Assembly (NCBI RefSeq): GCF_018494055.1
Contig: NZ_JABBFQ010000011.1
Location: 32,617 to 96,616 of the forward strand
Reading direction: 5' to 3'
Source of the DNA: Rosenbergiella epipactidis
Lineage (GTDB): Bacteria > Pseudomonadota > Gammaproteobacteria > Enterobacterales > Enterobacteriaceae
DNA length: 64,000 nucleotides
Part shown: positions 22,548 through 30,254 of the stretch, in pieces
Layout: each line of letters starts with the position of its first letter
How positions within the stretch are numbered: the first letter of the stretch is position 1
The notes under the pieces: model-generated
Databases searched by the model: none
The model's input: only the letters and a program-made list of their open reading frames with translations
Told to the model about the DNA's origin: nothing
Program-made: the position numbers and the translations under genes

Positions 22548-22748
22548 AATATTGGCGTAGCAAGCGCAAACGACTTAATGTGCATGGCTGTGTCAGGCGC
22601 AGCCCCTTTTGTTTAGAGCACTGAAAAAGGACGTGCGGTGGTAGAAAAGCGTAATGATACCGAGTCAATTATGTGTAATGATGATTTTCAGGTCTTGCAG
22701 AATGTTGCCCTCGAAAGCAGGGGGGGTAACGCCGTACTCGGTGAATAA
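22548..22748 (+). pseudogene. Possible decayed ORF fragment, unknown
   Basis: A frame with one internal TAG (22614-22616) reads as plausible protein on both sides: VASANDLMCMAVSGAAPFV before it and GRAVVEKRNDTESIMCNDD and onward after it, to a TAA at 22746-22748. The local composition is more GC-rich than the flanks. No start codon or ribosome site is evident and I recognise no family, so this may be a remnant or chance. Confidence 0.2.
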
Positions 22749-22936
22749 GATTAATTTTTTTGTCGGCACGAAAGCATGGGAAGATTTGAAAACCAATAAG
22801 GTCTTGCTTTTAATTGTCGCGATTTAATTCTACCCATATGATCTATTAAAATAATATATTGACAGATGTAGTGAGGATTTTTATAAAAATCCATATATTA
22901 TTCCTGTTGATTATCTAACATAAATTAAATTTATCA

Positions 22937-23839
22937 CTAATTATTTCTCTTAAAGTAAATGTGAGTCATGTCATTTAAATGAAAATTTATATAATTCCCC
23001 TTATTACTTTTCGTGGGAGGCATAAAACTAAATATAAACATATTAAGGGAAATGGCTGGTTTGGAAGAGGAAATTTTATCTAAATTAACTCGTGATGTCC
23101 GTACTAAATTAGATTCATCATCAATTAAATTAGCAGGGATAAAAAAAGTGGGTTTGCACTTTAATGTGCCACACGTCATTTCAGAAATAAATTTCACTTG
23201 ATAAAAATCTCTAATTTTATTAAGCCAAGCTTTGCCATAATATACTTTAGGCTCGTCAGGGAGCAAAGAAATATCTTGTCGGGATGATACAGAAACAAAA
23301 AGCTCCTTTATATGAATACGTCCGTCATCAGTTTCTATAAACCTCTCCTCGCCGGCCAAGAAAGCTTCGACTAATCCAGAGAGCCTTTTCCGAGAATGCC
23401 TTTTATGATCTAAGTCCTGCTCTGCATTTTTTTGTAAGTGTTTTCTGGATGATGTAAGGGCTGATTTTGTATTCACTCCATTATCACTTTTTAAAACTTT
23501 TCGACTACCTGAGGAAAAATTAAGTTCGATAACCTCATCGTGAATATAAGAAAGAGCTTCAGGATCTTTCATGCCTCTTTTACTTTTTCTTAACTCATGA
23601 ACAATACTTTCTCCGATTGGGCATTCTTTTATATGGTCAGATACGAAGATGAAGTAAGGATCTCGTTTACGGAATGATTTAGGCTTATCTAAATTTGCAC
23701 AGGTTACTTGTGCATCACATCTAGGGTCTGGGCATTGGAATAGATGCTTAGACGTTATCGTATGATTGTACATACGGTCAGCATCATCCGCATTGACCAA
23801 TTTGTTCAACTCAATACTCAATGCCTCTTTCAGTTTCAT
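22937..23839 (-). CDS. Orphan protein with CoiA-like cysteine cluster
   Basis: 300-residue protein of unknown function. The N-terminus has a C-x4-C-x5-C pattern (C36, C41, C47) followed by a H-x3-C (H69, C73) in SDHIKECPIG, which resembles the zinc-binding, CoiA-like N-terminal module seen in some competence and defence-linked proteins. A basic, Ser-rich linker follows (about 118-150), then a beta-rich domain with repeated Tyr/Trp/Phe (VYYGKAWLNKIRDFYQVKF). No signal peptide or membrane segment. Codon use is AT-rich, unlike the cys genes, which fits horizontal gain. It is divergent from the hxs operon across an AT-rich gap of about 300 bases. The link to CoiA is structural guesswork. Confidence 0.6.
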   Translation of the reverse strand: MKLKEALSIELNKLVNADDADRMYNHTITSKHLFQCPDPRCDAQVTCANLDKPKSFRKRDPYFIFVSDHIKECPIGESIVHELRKSKRGMKDPEALSYIHDEVIELNFSSGSRKVLKSDNGVNTKSALTSSRKHLQKNAEQDLDHKRHSRKRLSGLVEAFLAGEERFIETDDGRIHIKELFVSVSSRQDISLLPDEPKVYYGKAWLNKIRDFYQVKFISEMTCGTLKCKPTFFIPANLIDDESNLVRTSRVNLDKISSSKPAISLNMFIFSFMPPTKSNKGNYINFHLNDMTHIYFKRNN

Positions 23840-24134
23840 ATAACCTCTTAATATCTAGTTATTCAATGAGTTAAGGTGATATTGAACATTATTTTATAGA
23901 GTAAGCTCATTAAATATTGTTTAAGTACAAAGTTAATGTATAGAACAGATTGAAAATATTTTACATTTCGTTTCACAAAACTTACTATCAGTATATAAGA
24001 TAATTTCATAGAGATTTTATAAAAATTAGCGTTTTATAGCATCTATTAATTTTTTATTTTTACTTATTTAATTGCTCCTATCAAGCTTTCGATATGACGA
24101 ATTGAAATCTCCCAAGTAAATTTAGGTTGTGTTA
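23840..24134. promoter_or_regulatory. Divergent AT-rich region upstream of hxsD
   Basis: About 295 very AT-rich bases between the leftward orphan gene and the rightward hxs operon; it must hold promoters for both. Several TATAAT-like words occur, but I cannot choose one. The low GC suggests H-NS-type silencing, as on many acquired islands (inference). Confidence 0.4.
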
Positions 24135-24407
24135 ATGACTAAAGTTATAAGTAAAACCGAATGTTCAGAATGGGTATTACGCAATAGTCTCTACTGGATG
24201 AGCGCAATAACACGCTGGAAGCTTGATGAAGGGGATGAGCACTGGCTCATCTCGTTTGATCCATTTTATGACGAGATATTGTTCGAATTTGAGCGATTTA
24301 TCAATGATTACCAGCTCAGAGAGAAACTTCAGGTGCATACAGATAAGATCAGGTCATCTATAATAGATAATGTACTGAAGAGCATCGATTCGAGACTTGC
24401 CGAATGA
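24135..24407 (+). CDS. hxsD: His-Xaa-Ser system protein HxsD
   Basis: Small (90-residue) protein of the His-Xaa-Ser system. It carries the family hallmark N-D-Y-x-L-R-E at residues 57-63 (INDYQLREKL). Its role is unproven; small partners of radical SAM enzymes often act as peptide-recognition or chaperone subunits, and I infer something similar. ATG 24135 is preferred because AGG lies 8 bases upstream; GTG 24129 would add two residues. The stop overlaps the hxsB start (ATGA), so it is coupled to the maturases. Confidence 0.85.
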   Translation: MTKVISKTECSEWVLRNSLYWMSAITRWKLDEGDEHWLISFDPFYDEILFEFERFINDYQLREKLQVHTDKIRSSIIDNVLKSIDSRLAE

Positions 24408-25798
24408 CTACGATGCCATTCAACTTTGACCGCCTAAGTAATGGTAAAGTCTTCATCAGCAATCTTGCTGGCTTTCACAGTTTCGTCGATGACGAAGAGC
24501 TACATCTTATTGCCGATAATAAATTCCCTCTAAAACAAGCAACCTCCCAGCTACTTGAAAGCAGATTGTTCATTGCAGACGATGCGAATCAGGTAGTTTC
24601 AAAAGCTTCACTGAGTTCGGCCTTTGCCAAGCGACTGATGAATGAACTAGCCTTCAGGCCCATCTTCATGATTGTGCCGACTCTCAGGTGCGATCACACC
24701 TGTAAGTATTGTCAGGTTAGTAGGGCATCGGTTACCGCTGACGGCTATGACCTGAACCCTGAACTAATACCGCAAATCGTCAGCATCATCAAAAAGCTGG
24801 GCACTCCACCTTACAAGATTGAAGTGCAGGGCGGAGAACCGCTTCTAAGGTTTGATCTCGTTCGGGCAATTTATGAGGAATGCGAGAGTTCATTAGGTAA
24901 TGATGCTTTCGAAATGGTTGTTGCTACCAGTCTCTCAATATTGGAAGAAGGCATTCTCTCATGGGTGAAACAACGGAATATCACTTTCTCAGTTTCTCTT
25001 GATGGTAATGAAGCAGTCCATAATAAAAACCGCATCCTTACCGATTATCAGGCTCACACCAAAGCTGTCACTGGCATTAAAAAAATTACTGAAGAACTTG
25101 GAGCAAATCGGGTAGCTACGGTTACCACAGTTACTAAGGAACTGACAAAAGAGCCAGCTTCAATAGTGGGTGCTCATCTATCTCTTGGCCTAACAGATAT
25201 GTTTATCCGGCCTGTGAGTCCCTATGGGTTTGCTCAGAAGCAGAGCTTCACTTTTTCAATGCCTGAATATTTTGAGTTTTATGAAAAGTTAATGCAGGAA
25301 GTGTTGCTTCAGAACCAGAAGGGCATACCTGTCGTTGAACATTCGGCTTCAATCCATCTAAAGCGAATTTTCAATCCGGGCTTCAGTGGTTATGCAGATC
25401 TGAAATCACCGAGCGGAGTCGTGCTGAATTGCATCCTGTTTAACTATGACGGCAAGGTCTACGGCAGCGACGAAAGCCGTATGCTCCAAAAAGTAAATCC
25501 CGAAGCAGATTTCAGTGCAGGGGAGTTTGCTTCACTCTCATTCAGTAGCAACGAATACTACAGTTCCTCTCTCTCATCTTCATTTAACTTCGCCATGCCA
25601 GGTTGTGACACCTGTGCATACCAGCCTTTCTGTGGAGCAGATCCTTGTCAGAACATTAGTGTTCATGGTGAACCAGTTGGTGACAAGAGTCGGTCAACCT
25701 TCTGCCAGTATCACAAAGGGATGTTCCGCTTCCTGCTGAATGAAATCTCTCAGGATGGACCAATGTCTGAGATGCTCAAAAGGTGGGCTTATGTCTGA
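24404..25798 (+). CDS. hxsB: His-Xaa-Ser system radical SAM maturase HxsB
   Basis: 464-residue radical SAM protein. The [4Fe-4S]-SAM motif is C96-x3-C100-x2-C103 (RCDHTCKYC), followed by the GGEPLLRFD SAM-binding segment. The C-terminus holds a SPASM-like cysteine set (CDTCAYQPFCGADPC and a later FC) that would bind auxiliary clusters, as in peptide-modifying radical SAM enzymes. In the named His-Xaa-Ser system HxsB is paired with HxsC. It is expected to modify the repeat protein HxsA; the reaction is not known to me. It overlaps hxsD by 4 bases and hxsC by 8. Confidence 0.9.
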   Translation: MTTMPFNFDRLSNGKVFISNLAGFHSFVDDEELHLIADNKFPLKQATSQLLESRLFIADDANQVVSKASLSSAFAKRLMNELAFRPIFMIVPTLRCDHTCKYCQVSRASVTADGYDLNPELIPQIVSIIKKLGTPPYKIEVQGGEPLLRFDLVRAIYEECESSLGNDAFEMVVATSLSILEEGILSWVKQRNITFSVSLDGNEAVHNKNRILTDYQAHTKAVTGIKKITEELGANRVATVTTVTKELTKEPASIVGAHLSLGLTDMFIRPVSPYGFAQKQSFTFSMPEYFEFYEKLMQEVLLQNQKGIPVVEHSASIHLKRIFNPGFSGYADLKSPSGVVLNCILFNYDGKVYGSDESRMLQKVNPEADFSAGEFASLSFSSNEYYSSSLSSSFNFAMPGCDTCAYQPFCGADPCQNISVHGEPVGDKSRSTFCQYHKGMFRFLLNEISQDGPMSEMLKRWAYV

Positions 25799-26903
25799 GG
25801 TGCTGAGAAACGATATTTTCCGGTTTTCTTCCGACTTGCCAGTTCAGCAAGGATTCTATCGCCTATGCAAATCTAAGCCCGAAAATCCTCAATTCTATCT
25901 ACCAAATTTGCTTGTCACTGCAAAACAACTCGATTCCAGACTGCCTACATATTTTGCAGACTCGATTGTGAGCCAGGAACTTTTCGATTCCATAGAAGAT
26001 GGTGACATTGGGATCGTCAATAATGGCAACATGCTCCGGGTAATTCTGTCCCGTAAAGCGAACCATAACACTGTTCTGGTCACCGAAAGGTGCAACAACA
26101 GTTGCCTGTTTTGTTCTCAGCCTCCTAAAGCAGGAAATGATGACTGGCTTCTTAACCAGTCGGCTCTCGCTATCGCTTCTTTCTCACTGAATGGAGTAGT
26201 AGGAGTGAGCGGGGGAGAGCCTTTGCTCTATGGCGAAGACTTCCTGCATTTTCTGGACTTCATCATCGAAAATTCACCTGAAACAGCACTGCATGTTTTA
26301 ACCAATGGACGGAAGTTTGCGGATGTCAGCTTTACCCAGCAGATAAAAGAACGAAGTGAAAAGATCAAAATCACTTTTGGCATTCCTCTTTATTCTTCAA
26401 GAGCAACAGTTCATGACTATCTGGTAGGAAGCGAAGGAGCATTTGATGAGACGGTTAGAGGACTGATCAATGCCGGTAACTCAGGTATCAACATCGAATT
26501 GCGAGTCATCCCTACTCAAGCTAACTATACAGAGCTTGATAATATCGTAGAGTTTGCTGGCCGTGTGTTCTCTAACGTTAACCAGATCTCCCTTATGGGG
26601 CTGGAATCGATTGGATGGGCCCGTAAGAACTGGTCATCGATCTTCATTGAGCACGACAACTATAGCGAACAAATCCTTTCTGCTGTAGATACTGCACACA
26701 GGTCAGGTATCCCTCTTACCATCTTCAATTATCCTTTATGCCACCTTCCTGAAAGGGCATGGAGTTCTGCTACACAGTCGATCTCTGACTGGAAAAATTA
26801 CTATCCCAAAGAATGTGATGAATGCACTCAGAAGTCTTCCTGTACTGGTTATTTCAGTTCATCAAAAGGCCGTTTTCATCAACCACCGAGACCAATAATA
26901 TGA
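25791..26903 (+). CDS. hxsC: His-Xaa-Ser system radical SAM maturase HxsC
   Basis: Second radical SAM enzyme of the set, 370 residues from ATG 25791 (an in-frame ATG at 25740 lies deep inside hxsB and lacks homology). The cluster motif is C101-x3-C105-x2-C108 (RCNNSCLFC), followed by SGGEPLLYGE. A C-terminal cysteine group (CDECTQKSSC) may bind a further cluster. HxsB and HxsC share layout but little sequence, so they probably do different chemistry or form a heteromer (inference). The stop overlaps the hxsA start (ATGA), tying maturase and substrate synthesis. Confidence 0.9.
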   Translation: MSEVLRNDIFRFSSDLPVQQGFYRLCKSKPENPQFYLPNLLVTAKQLDSRLPTYFADSIVSQELFDSIEDGDIGIVNNGNMLRVILSRKANHNTVLVTERCNNSCLFCSQPPKAGNDDWLLNQSALAIASFSLNGVVGVSGGEPLLYGEDFLHFLDFIIENSPETALHVLTNGRKFADVSFTQQIKERSEKIKITFGIPLYSSRATVHDYLVGSEGAFDETVRGLINAGNSGINIELRVIPTQANYTELDNIVEFAGRVFSNVNQISLMGLESIGWARKNWSSIFIEHDNYSEQILSAVDTAHRSGIPLTIFNYPLCHLPERAWSSATQSISDWKNYYPKECDECTQKSSCTGYFSSSKGRFHQPPRPII

Positions 26904-27526
26904 AAAAGTTTAATTTCGCTGCTCTGCTTCCGGGATTTTTGGCACTTAACAATTCAGTCTGGGCAAGTGATTCATCTACTGGTGCCAGTGACTTACCTGG
27001 TATGACCCTGAATGAGCATGATTTGGTGATAGCCCCTCTCAATACCGAAGTGCCGTTCTACATTGCCGGACACAGAAGTCACAGTTCTCACCGTAGCCAC
27101 AGCTCACACCGTTCTTCATCAGGCGGGGGCTACTATGGTGGAAGCACACCTTACTATCCCAAGACTTACAGCTCACCTAGCATCTCAGATTCATCTAATT
27201 CAGGAACTCGTTCGTCCTCTTCTGTCCGTTCACTTCGCTCTAATGACACAGATAGCACAACCACAACAAACTCAGCAGGAACCACAGGTGCTAATAGAGC
27301 AAGTAGTGGGCTGACTTCGGATACAGAAAAGCGTAAGCGGTTGATCATGAGAGTGCAGTTCGCCTTACTCGATAAAGGATTTTACAACGGTAATATTGAC
27401 GGGAGCATGGGGCCAGCCACAAGGACAGCAATCAAGAATTATAGAGTTGCAAATGGATTACCGACCCCAGTAAGGGAAACTTTGGATACACAGTTGTTAA
27501 ATTCATTGAGTATTTTAGCGAGATAG
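26900..27526 (+). CDS. hxsA: His-Xaa-Ser repeat protein HxsA (putative modified substrate)
   Basis: 208-residue secreted protein. It starts with a signal peptide (MKKFNFAALLPGFL... cut near VWA-SD, about residue 22). Residues 58-72 are five back-to-back His-Xaa-Ser triplets (HRS, HSS, HRS, HSS, HRS), followed by a Gly/Tyr patch (SSSGGGYYGGSTPYYP) and a long Ser/Thr-rich linker to about residue 140. The C-terminus (about 145-205) looks like a peptidoglycan-binding_1 domain: VQFALLDKGFYNGNIDGSMGPATRTAIKNY. I infer that HxsB/HxsC act on the HXS core, and that the product is exported and held at the cell wall. It starts inside the hxsC stop. Confidence 0.9.
   Translation: MKKFNFAALLPGFLALNNSVWASDSSTGASDLPGMTLNEHDLVIAPLNTEVPFYIAGHRSHSSHRSHSSHRSSSGGGYYGGSTPYYPKTYSSPSISDSSNSGTRSSSSVRSLRSNDTDSTTTTNSAGTTGANRASSGLTSDTEKRKRLIMRVQFALLDKGFYNGNIDGSMGPATRTAIKNYRVANGLPTPVRETLDTQLLNSLSILAR
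27071..27115 (+). repeat. Tandem His-Xaa-Ser core of hxsA
   Basis: Fifteen codons that encode five contiguous H-x-S triplets with x alternating Arg, Ser, Arg, Ser, Arg. The DNA units differ at synonymous positions (CACAGAAGT, CACCGTAGC, CACCGTTCT), so selection acts on the peptide rather than the repeat being a recent DNA duplication. Confidence 0.9.
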
Positions 27527-27694
27527 ATTTTATCTAATGCTAACTACACAGTTAAGAGTATAAGATTATTTATTCTGGGCTGTACCGAGCTTCCTATATT
27601 ATTTAACGACGTAACCTTACCCGTGATGGCATTGGATACTGTTGATATACATATCGACGCCTTATTTGCAGCGCTCAATAGTTAACGTAGCTTA

Positions 27695-27723
27695 GGAGCA
27701 CAGCCATTAGCCGTGCTCCTTTT
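27695..27723 (+). terminator. Terminator between hxsA and the flavin reductase gene
   Basis: Stem GGAGCAC / GTGCTCC (27695-27701 and 27713-27719) with extra GC pairing in the loop (GCC..AGC), then TTTT. It lies between the convergent hxsA and flavin reductase genes and closes the hxs operon. Confidence 0.75.
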
Positions 27724-27726
27724 GCG

Positions 27727-28350
27727 TTATTGAGGTCGCCATAAATCCATTCGTTGCTCTTCAGAAATACCATAGTAGGCTGATGGCCCACCGGCACGCA
27801 GAATCGGCGAGGCATCGACGGTTTGATAAATCCCCTGACTGTCTAGGAGTGATGCGTCAATATGAATCATCACGACCTCACCCAACACTAACCAGCTATC
27901 GATAGGCTGATCCTGACTGTTCCGCAGTTGAATGAGCTGTGTCAGCTGACACTCGAAATGAACTGGGCTTTCCGCCACGCGGTCGACAGCGATCAGTTCG
28001 CTATTTACCGCCGTTAACCCGGCCAAGGAGAATTCATCTTGGCCATGCGGCAAGGCTGCAGAGGTTTGATTCATCGCTGAAGCTAAGGGGTGAGTGACAA
28101 GATTCCACACGAACTCTTTCGTTTCAGCAATATTGGCGACGCTGTCTTTCCAGCCACTGCTGGCGAAACCGATAATCGGCGGATGGTAGTTAAACAGATT
28201 AAAGAAGCTGTAGGGGGCTAAATTACGTTGGCCCGCTGCGCTGCGCGACGAGATCCACCCAATGGGTCTTGGGGCGATAATCGCATTGAGTGGGTCATGG
28301 GCTAAGCCATGACCCTGTTTCGGTTGATAGCTGTAGGTGGATTGTGTCAC
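27727..28350 (-). CDS. Flavin reductase-like (FMN-binding split barrel) protein
   Basis: 207-residue protein of the flavin reductase-like family that includes flavoredoxin-type proteins. Diagnostic segments are NAIIAPRPIGWISS near residue 25, NLAPYSFFNLFNYHPPIIGFA, and the ending of the barrel near VDASPILRAGGPSAYYGI. It would bind FMN and act as an oxidoreductase; the substrate is unknown. It is the last leftward gene after the T6SS/fimbria block, 79 bases past the DUF1795 gene, and may be a housekeeping neighbour rather than part of it. Confidence 0.8.
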   Translation of the reverse strand: MTQSTYSYQPKQGHGLAHDPLNAIIAPRPIGWISSRSAAGQRNLAPYSFFNLFNYHPPIIGFASSGWKDSVANIAETKEFVWNLVTHPLASAMNQTSAALPHGQDEFSLAGLTAVNSELIAVDRVAESPVHFECQLTQLIQLRNSQDQPIDSWLVLGEVVMIHIDASLLDSQGIYQTVDASPILRAGGPSAYYGISEEQRMDLWRPQ

Positions 28351-28429
28351 CGTGGCGGTTCCTTATGAATAACGGGAGTAGGACTCAGTATAGTGCAGAC
28401 CCCGTATCATAAAGTGGATCCTGTCGAAC

Positions 28430-28897
28430 TTACTCCCAAGGGACAAAAGTATTGAGCATGCTTTGAAAGTGTTCGGCTTGCTCTGCATGAGGCTGCGGCG
28501 AAGCCAGAGATAGGATCACGACATTCCTTTTATAGGGATTGATTTGCAAGTGCAGGGGCAAGTGAATAAAGGCACAGAGCTGCGTAAATAGGCAGCCTTC
28601 ATATAAAAATTTATGGGTCTGCTGAATAATTTCACATTGGGCTGGCCCTAAGGTTTTGGCGGCAGAGGCTTCCTCCAAGGAGAATGCTGGCACTTGCCGT
28701 TGCATCTTCTCAACTTCCTGATCGACAAATTGCTGCAGATCTTGATTCTCGTTAAGGCGACCGTGGTTGATAATAATTTGATAGGCGTTGTTAGCCTGAT
28801 CGATAAAATGAAGTTGGTGCACACTTCGGTTCTCGAGGGGCACCGGGGTAAGAAAGTAGCCATCGGCGAAAGGGTATTTAAAACGTTGACCATCCAT
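28430..28897 (-). CDS. DUF1795/DcrB-like protein (EagR-type T6SS chaperone)
   Basis: 155-residue soluble protein with no signal peptide that fits the DUF1795 pattern: an N-terminal FADGYFLTPVPLE strand pair, a helix with LQQFVDQEVEKMQRQVPAF, and a closing HFQSMLNTFVPWE (the usual F...L.SF end). DUF1795 proteins of the EagR type bind and protect membrane-active N-termini of T6SS cargo effectors. Here no Rhs or PAAR-TM effector is adjacent; the upstream neighbour, 12 bases away, is a glycosyltransferase. The partner is therefore unknown. Confidence 0.65.
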   Translation of the reverse strand: MDGQRFKYPFADGYFLTPVPLENRSVHQLHFIDQANNAYQIIINHGRLNENQDLQQFVDQEVEKMQRQVPAFSLEEASAAKTLGPAQCEIIQQTHKFLYEGCLFTQLCAFIHLPLHLQINPYKRNVVILSLASPQPHAEQAEHFQSMLNTFVPWE

Positions 28898-28909
28898 GGT
28901 TAATTTTCC

Positions 28910-30247
28910 TTAGAGTAAACAATACGGCCCATCGTTCTCAGACCAGGGCCATTCGATGATAATTCCCCACCCCTCTTTTACCGACCATGAGGCAATGCGT
29001 AGCAGAACGGGGGGACGATTGGGCGTCGACCAGCATGTCACCTCGATTTTACCTGCAAGCGTAGTGAGTTGTGACGGTGAATAGCGGTATTGCGCAAGAC
29101 GCGGTGTGTTGTAACCGTAACAATGAATATACAGTTCATCGGGTAATGCTTCTCCGATGAGGGGAAAAACCGCTATTGGCTTAATGTGGTGAATACGATG
29201 GGCATCACACCATGCTATATCGCTAGCTGGCGCAGCAAAGTAGCTTAGCGAGCGCGGCGGTAAACAATCAGCGTAGCAACTGATTAGCTGAAAATTCAGC
29301 CCACACTGGTGCTCGAATTGTCGGCGTGTCCGCAAAGTTCCAAGGGGGCGGGCCTCTTTTTTACGCGGATAGTCGGTAGGAAGGCCCAGCAATGCCTTTA
29401 TATGATGCTGTGAGTGAAGTTCCCGCTGTATCCAAGCGAGAGGCACTTCGCCAGCCTCCTGTGCGTTGAGGTTATGATCGTGCCAAATTTTCGGTGACTT
29501 GTCGCGGGTATAGTGATGCCAAAGAAAGGGGGTTGGCAGGTGGTAAATATCATAACCCCAAGTGAATGCACGCAGGGACAGCGTAATCTCTTCCCCTTCA
29601 AAAAAAATAGTGGGGTCGTTACCGACTTCAGTGACAAAAGTTCCTTGAGTGAAAATAAAGCCTGCCGCCATAAAGCTCCCTCTTTCCGGGGTGGAACGTC
29701 TGCAGCCCCGACTGGTTAAGGTCGGCAGTCCTTCAGCAGTAAAAGCGTTGAAACTAATACGATTAGCCTGTTCAGCATAGATTATCTTACCCTGTTCCCC
29801 ATAGTGGTAGCTTGGCGGATAACTGCTGAGTAAAGGTTTTGGACTCTCTTGGCGCAGTGCGGTAAGGGCATCTATCAGGCGGCTATCCCAGCGCTCGCCA
29901 AACAAACAATGCGCATCGATCTGTAAAAACCACTGCTCTTGCTGATAGCGCCGATCACAGAGCGCGCGGGCAAAACCGACGCCTTGTGCTTGCTGATAGG
30001 GGAGTGCAATCAGCTCAACCTGCGCCGCGCTCCCCCTTAATTGATAAACTGGAAACCCATTAATCGTGGAGACCGCTATCGGCGTCCATCCTGCTGCGAC
30101 CAGGTGATTGAGGTCGTTATCGTCCTGCCAACAGATTGCGATATGCAATCGACTGGCATCCTCGGCTTGCGTGATAGCGCTCTCGACAGTCTGCCACAGC
30201 TCTTGATCGCGATAACTGGCGATATTGATAAAGATACGGTTATCCAT
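28910..30247 (-). CDS. GlcNAc-type glycosyltransferase (GT60-like)
   Basis: 445-residue cytoplasmic protein that resembles the glycosyltransferase family of Skp1 N-acetylglucosaminyltransferases. It has the N-terminal NRIFINIASYRDQEL segment, HIAICWQDD, and a DxH metal/nucleotide motif at D111-x-H113 (FLQIDAHCLFGERWD). FMAAGFIFTQG and IFFEGEEITLSLRAF follow, as expected for the acceptor/catalytic side. I chose ATG 30247; an upstream Met at 30283 would overlap the adhesin gene. No signal peptide, so it acts in the cytosol or is itself secreted. It sits between a fimbrial adhesin and a DUF1795 gene in the tssFGA transcript; acceptors could be the adhesin or another local protein (inference). 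Confidence 0.75.
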   Translation of the reverse strand: MDNRIFINIASYRDQELWQTVESAITQAEDASRLHIAICWQDDNDLNHLVAAGWTPIAVSTINGFPVYQLRGSAAQVELIALPYQQAQGVGFARALCDRRYQQEQWFLQIDAHCLFGERWDSRLIDALTALRQESPKPLLSSYPPSYHYGEQGKIIYAEQANRISFNAFTAEGLPTLTSRGCRRSTPERGSFMAAGFIFTQGTFVTEVGNDPTIFFEGEEITLSLRAFTWGYDIYHLPTPFLWHHYTRDKSPKIWHDHNLNAQEAGEVPLAWIQRELHSQHHIKALLGLPTDYPRKKEARPLGTLRTRRQFEHQCGLNFQLISCYADCLPPRSLSYFAAPASDIAWCDAHRIHHIKPIAVFPLIGEALPDELYIHCYGYNTPRLAQYRYSPSQLTTLAGKIEVTCWSTPNRPPVLLRIASWSVKEGWGIIIEWPWSENDGPYCLL

Positions 30248-30254
30248 AGATGAT

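Noticed and set aside
22548..22748. Decayed ORF as a member of a specific phage or transposon family
   Set aside because: The peptide reads plausibly but I recognise no family; listed only as a low-confidence fragment.
23013..23201. Plus-strand frame of about 60 residues inside the orphan gene
   Set aside because: Overlaps the longer minus-strand gene, which has better coding character and a cysteine motif.
28430..28897. DUF1795 gene as part of a classical Rhs effector cassette
   Set aside because: No Rhs, PAAR-transmembrane effector or immunity gene lies next to it; only the chaperone-like gene itself can be supported.
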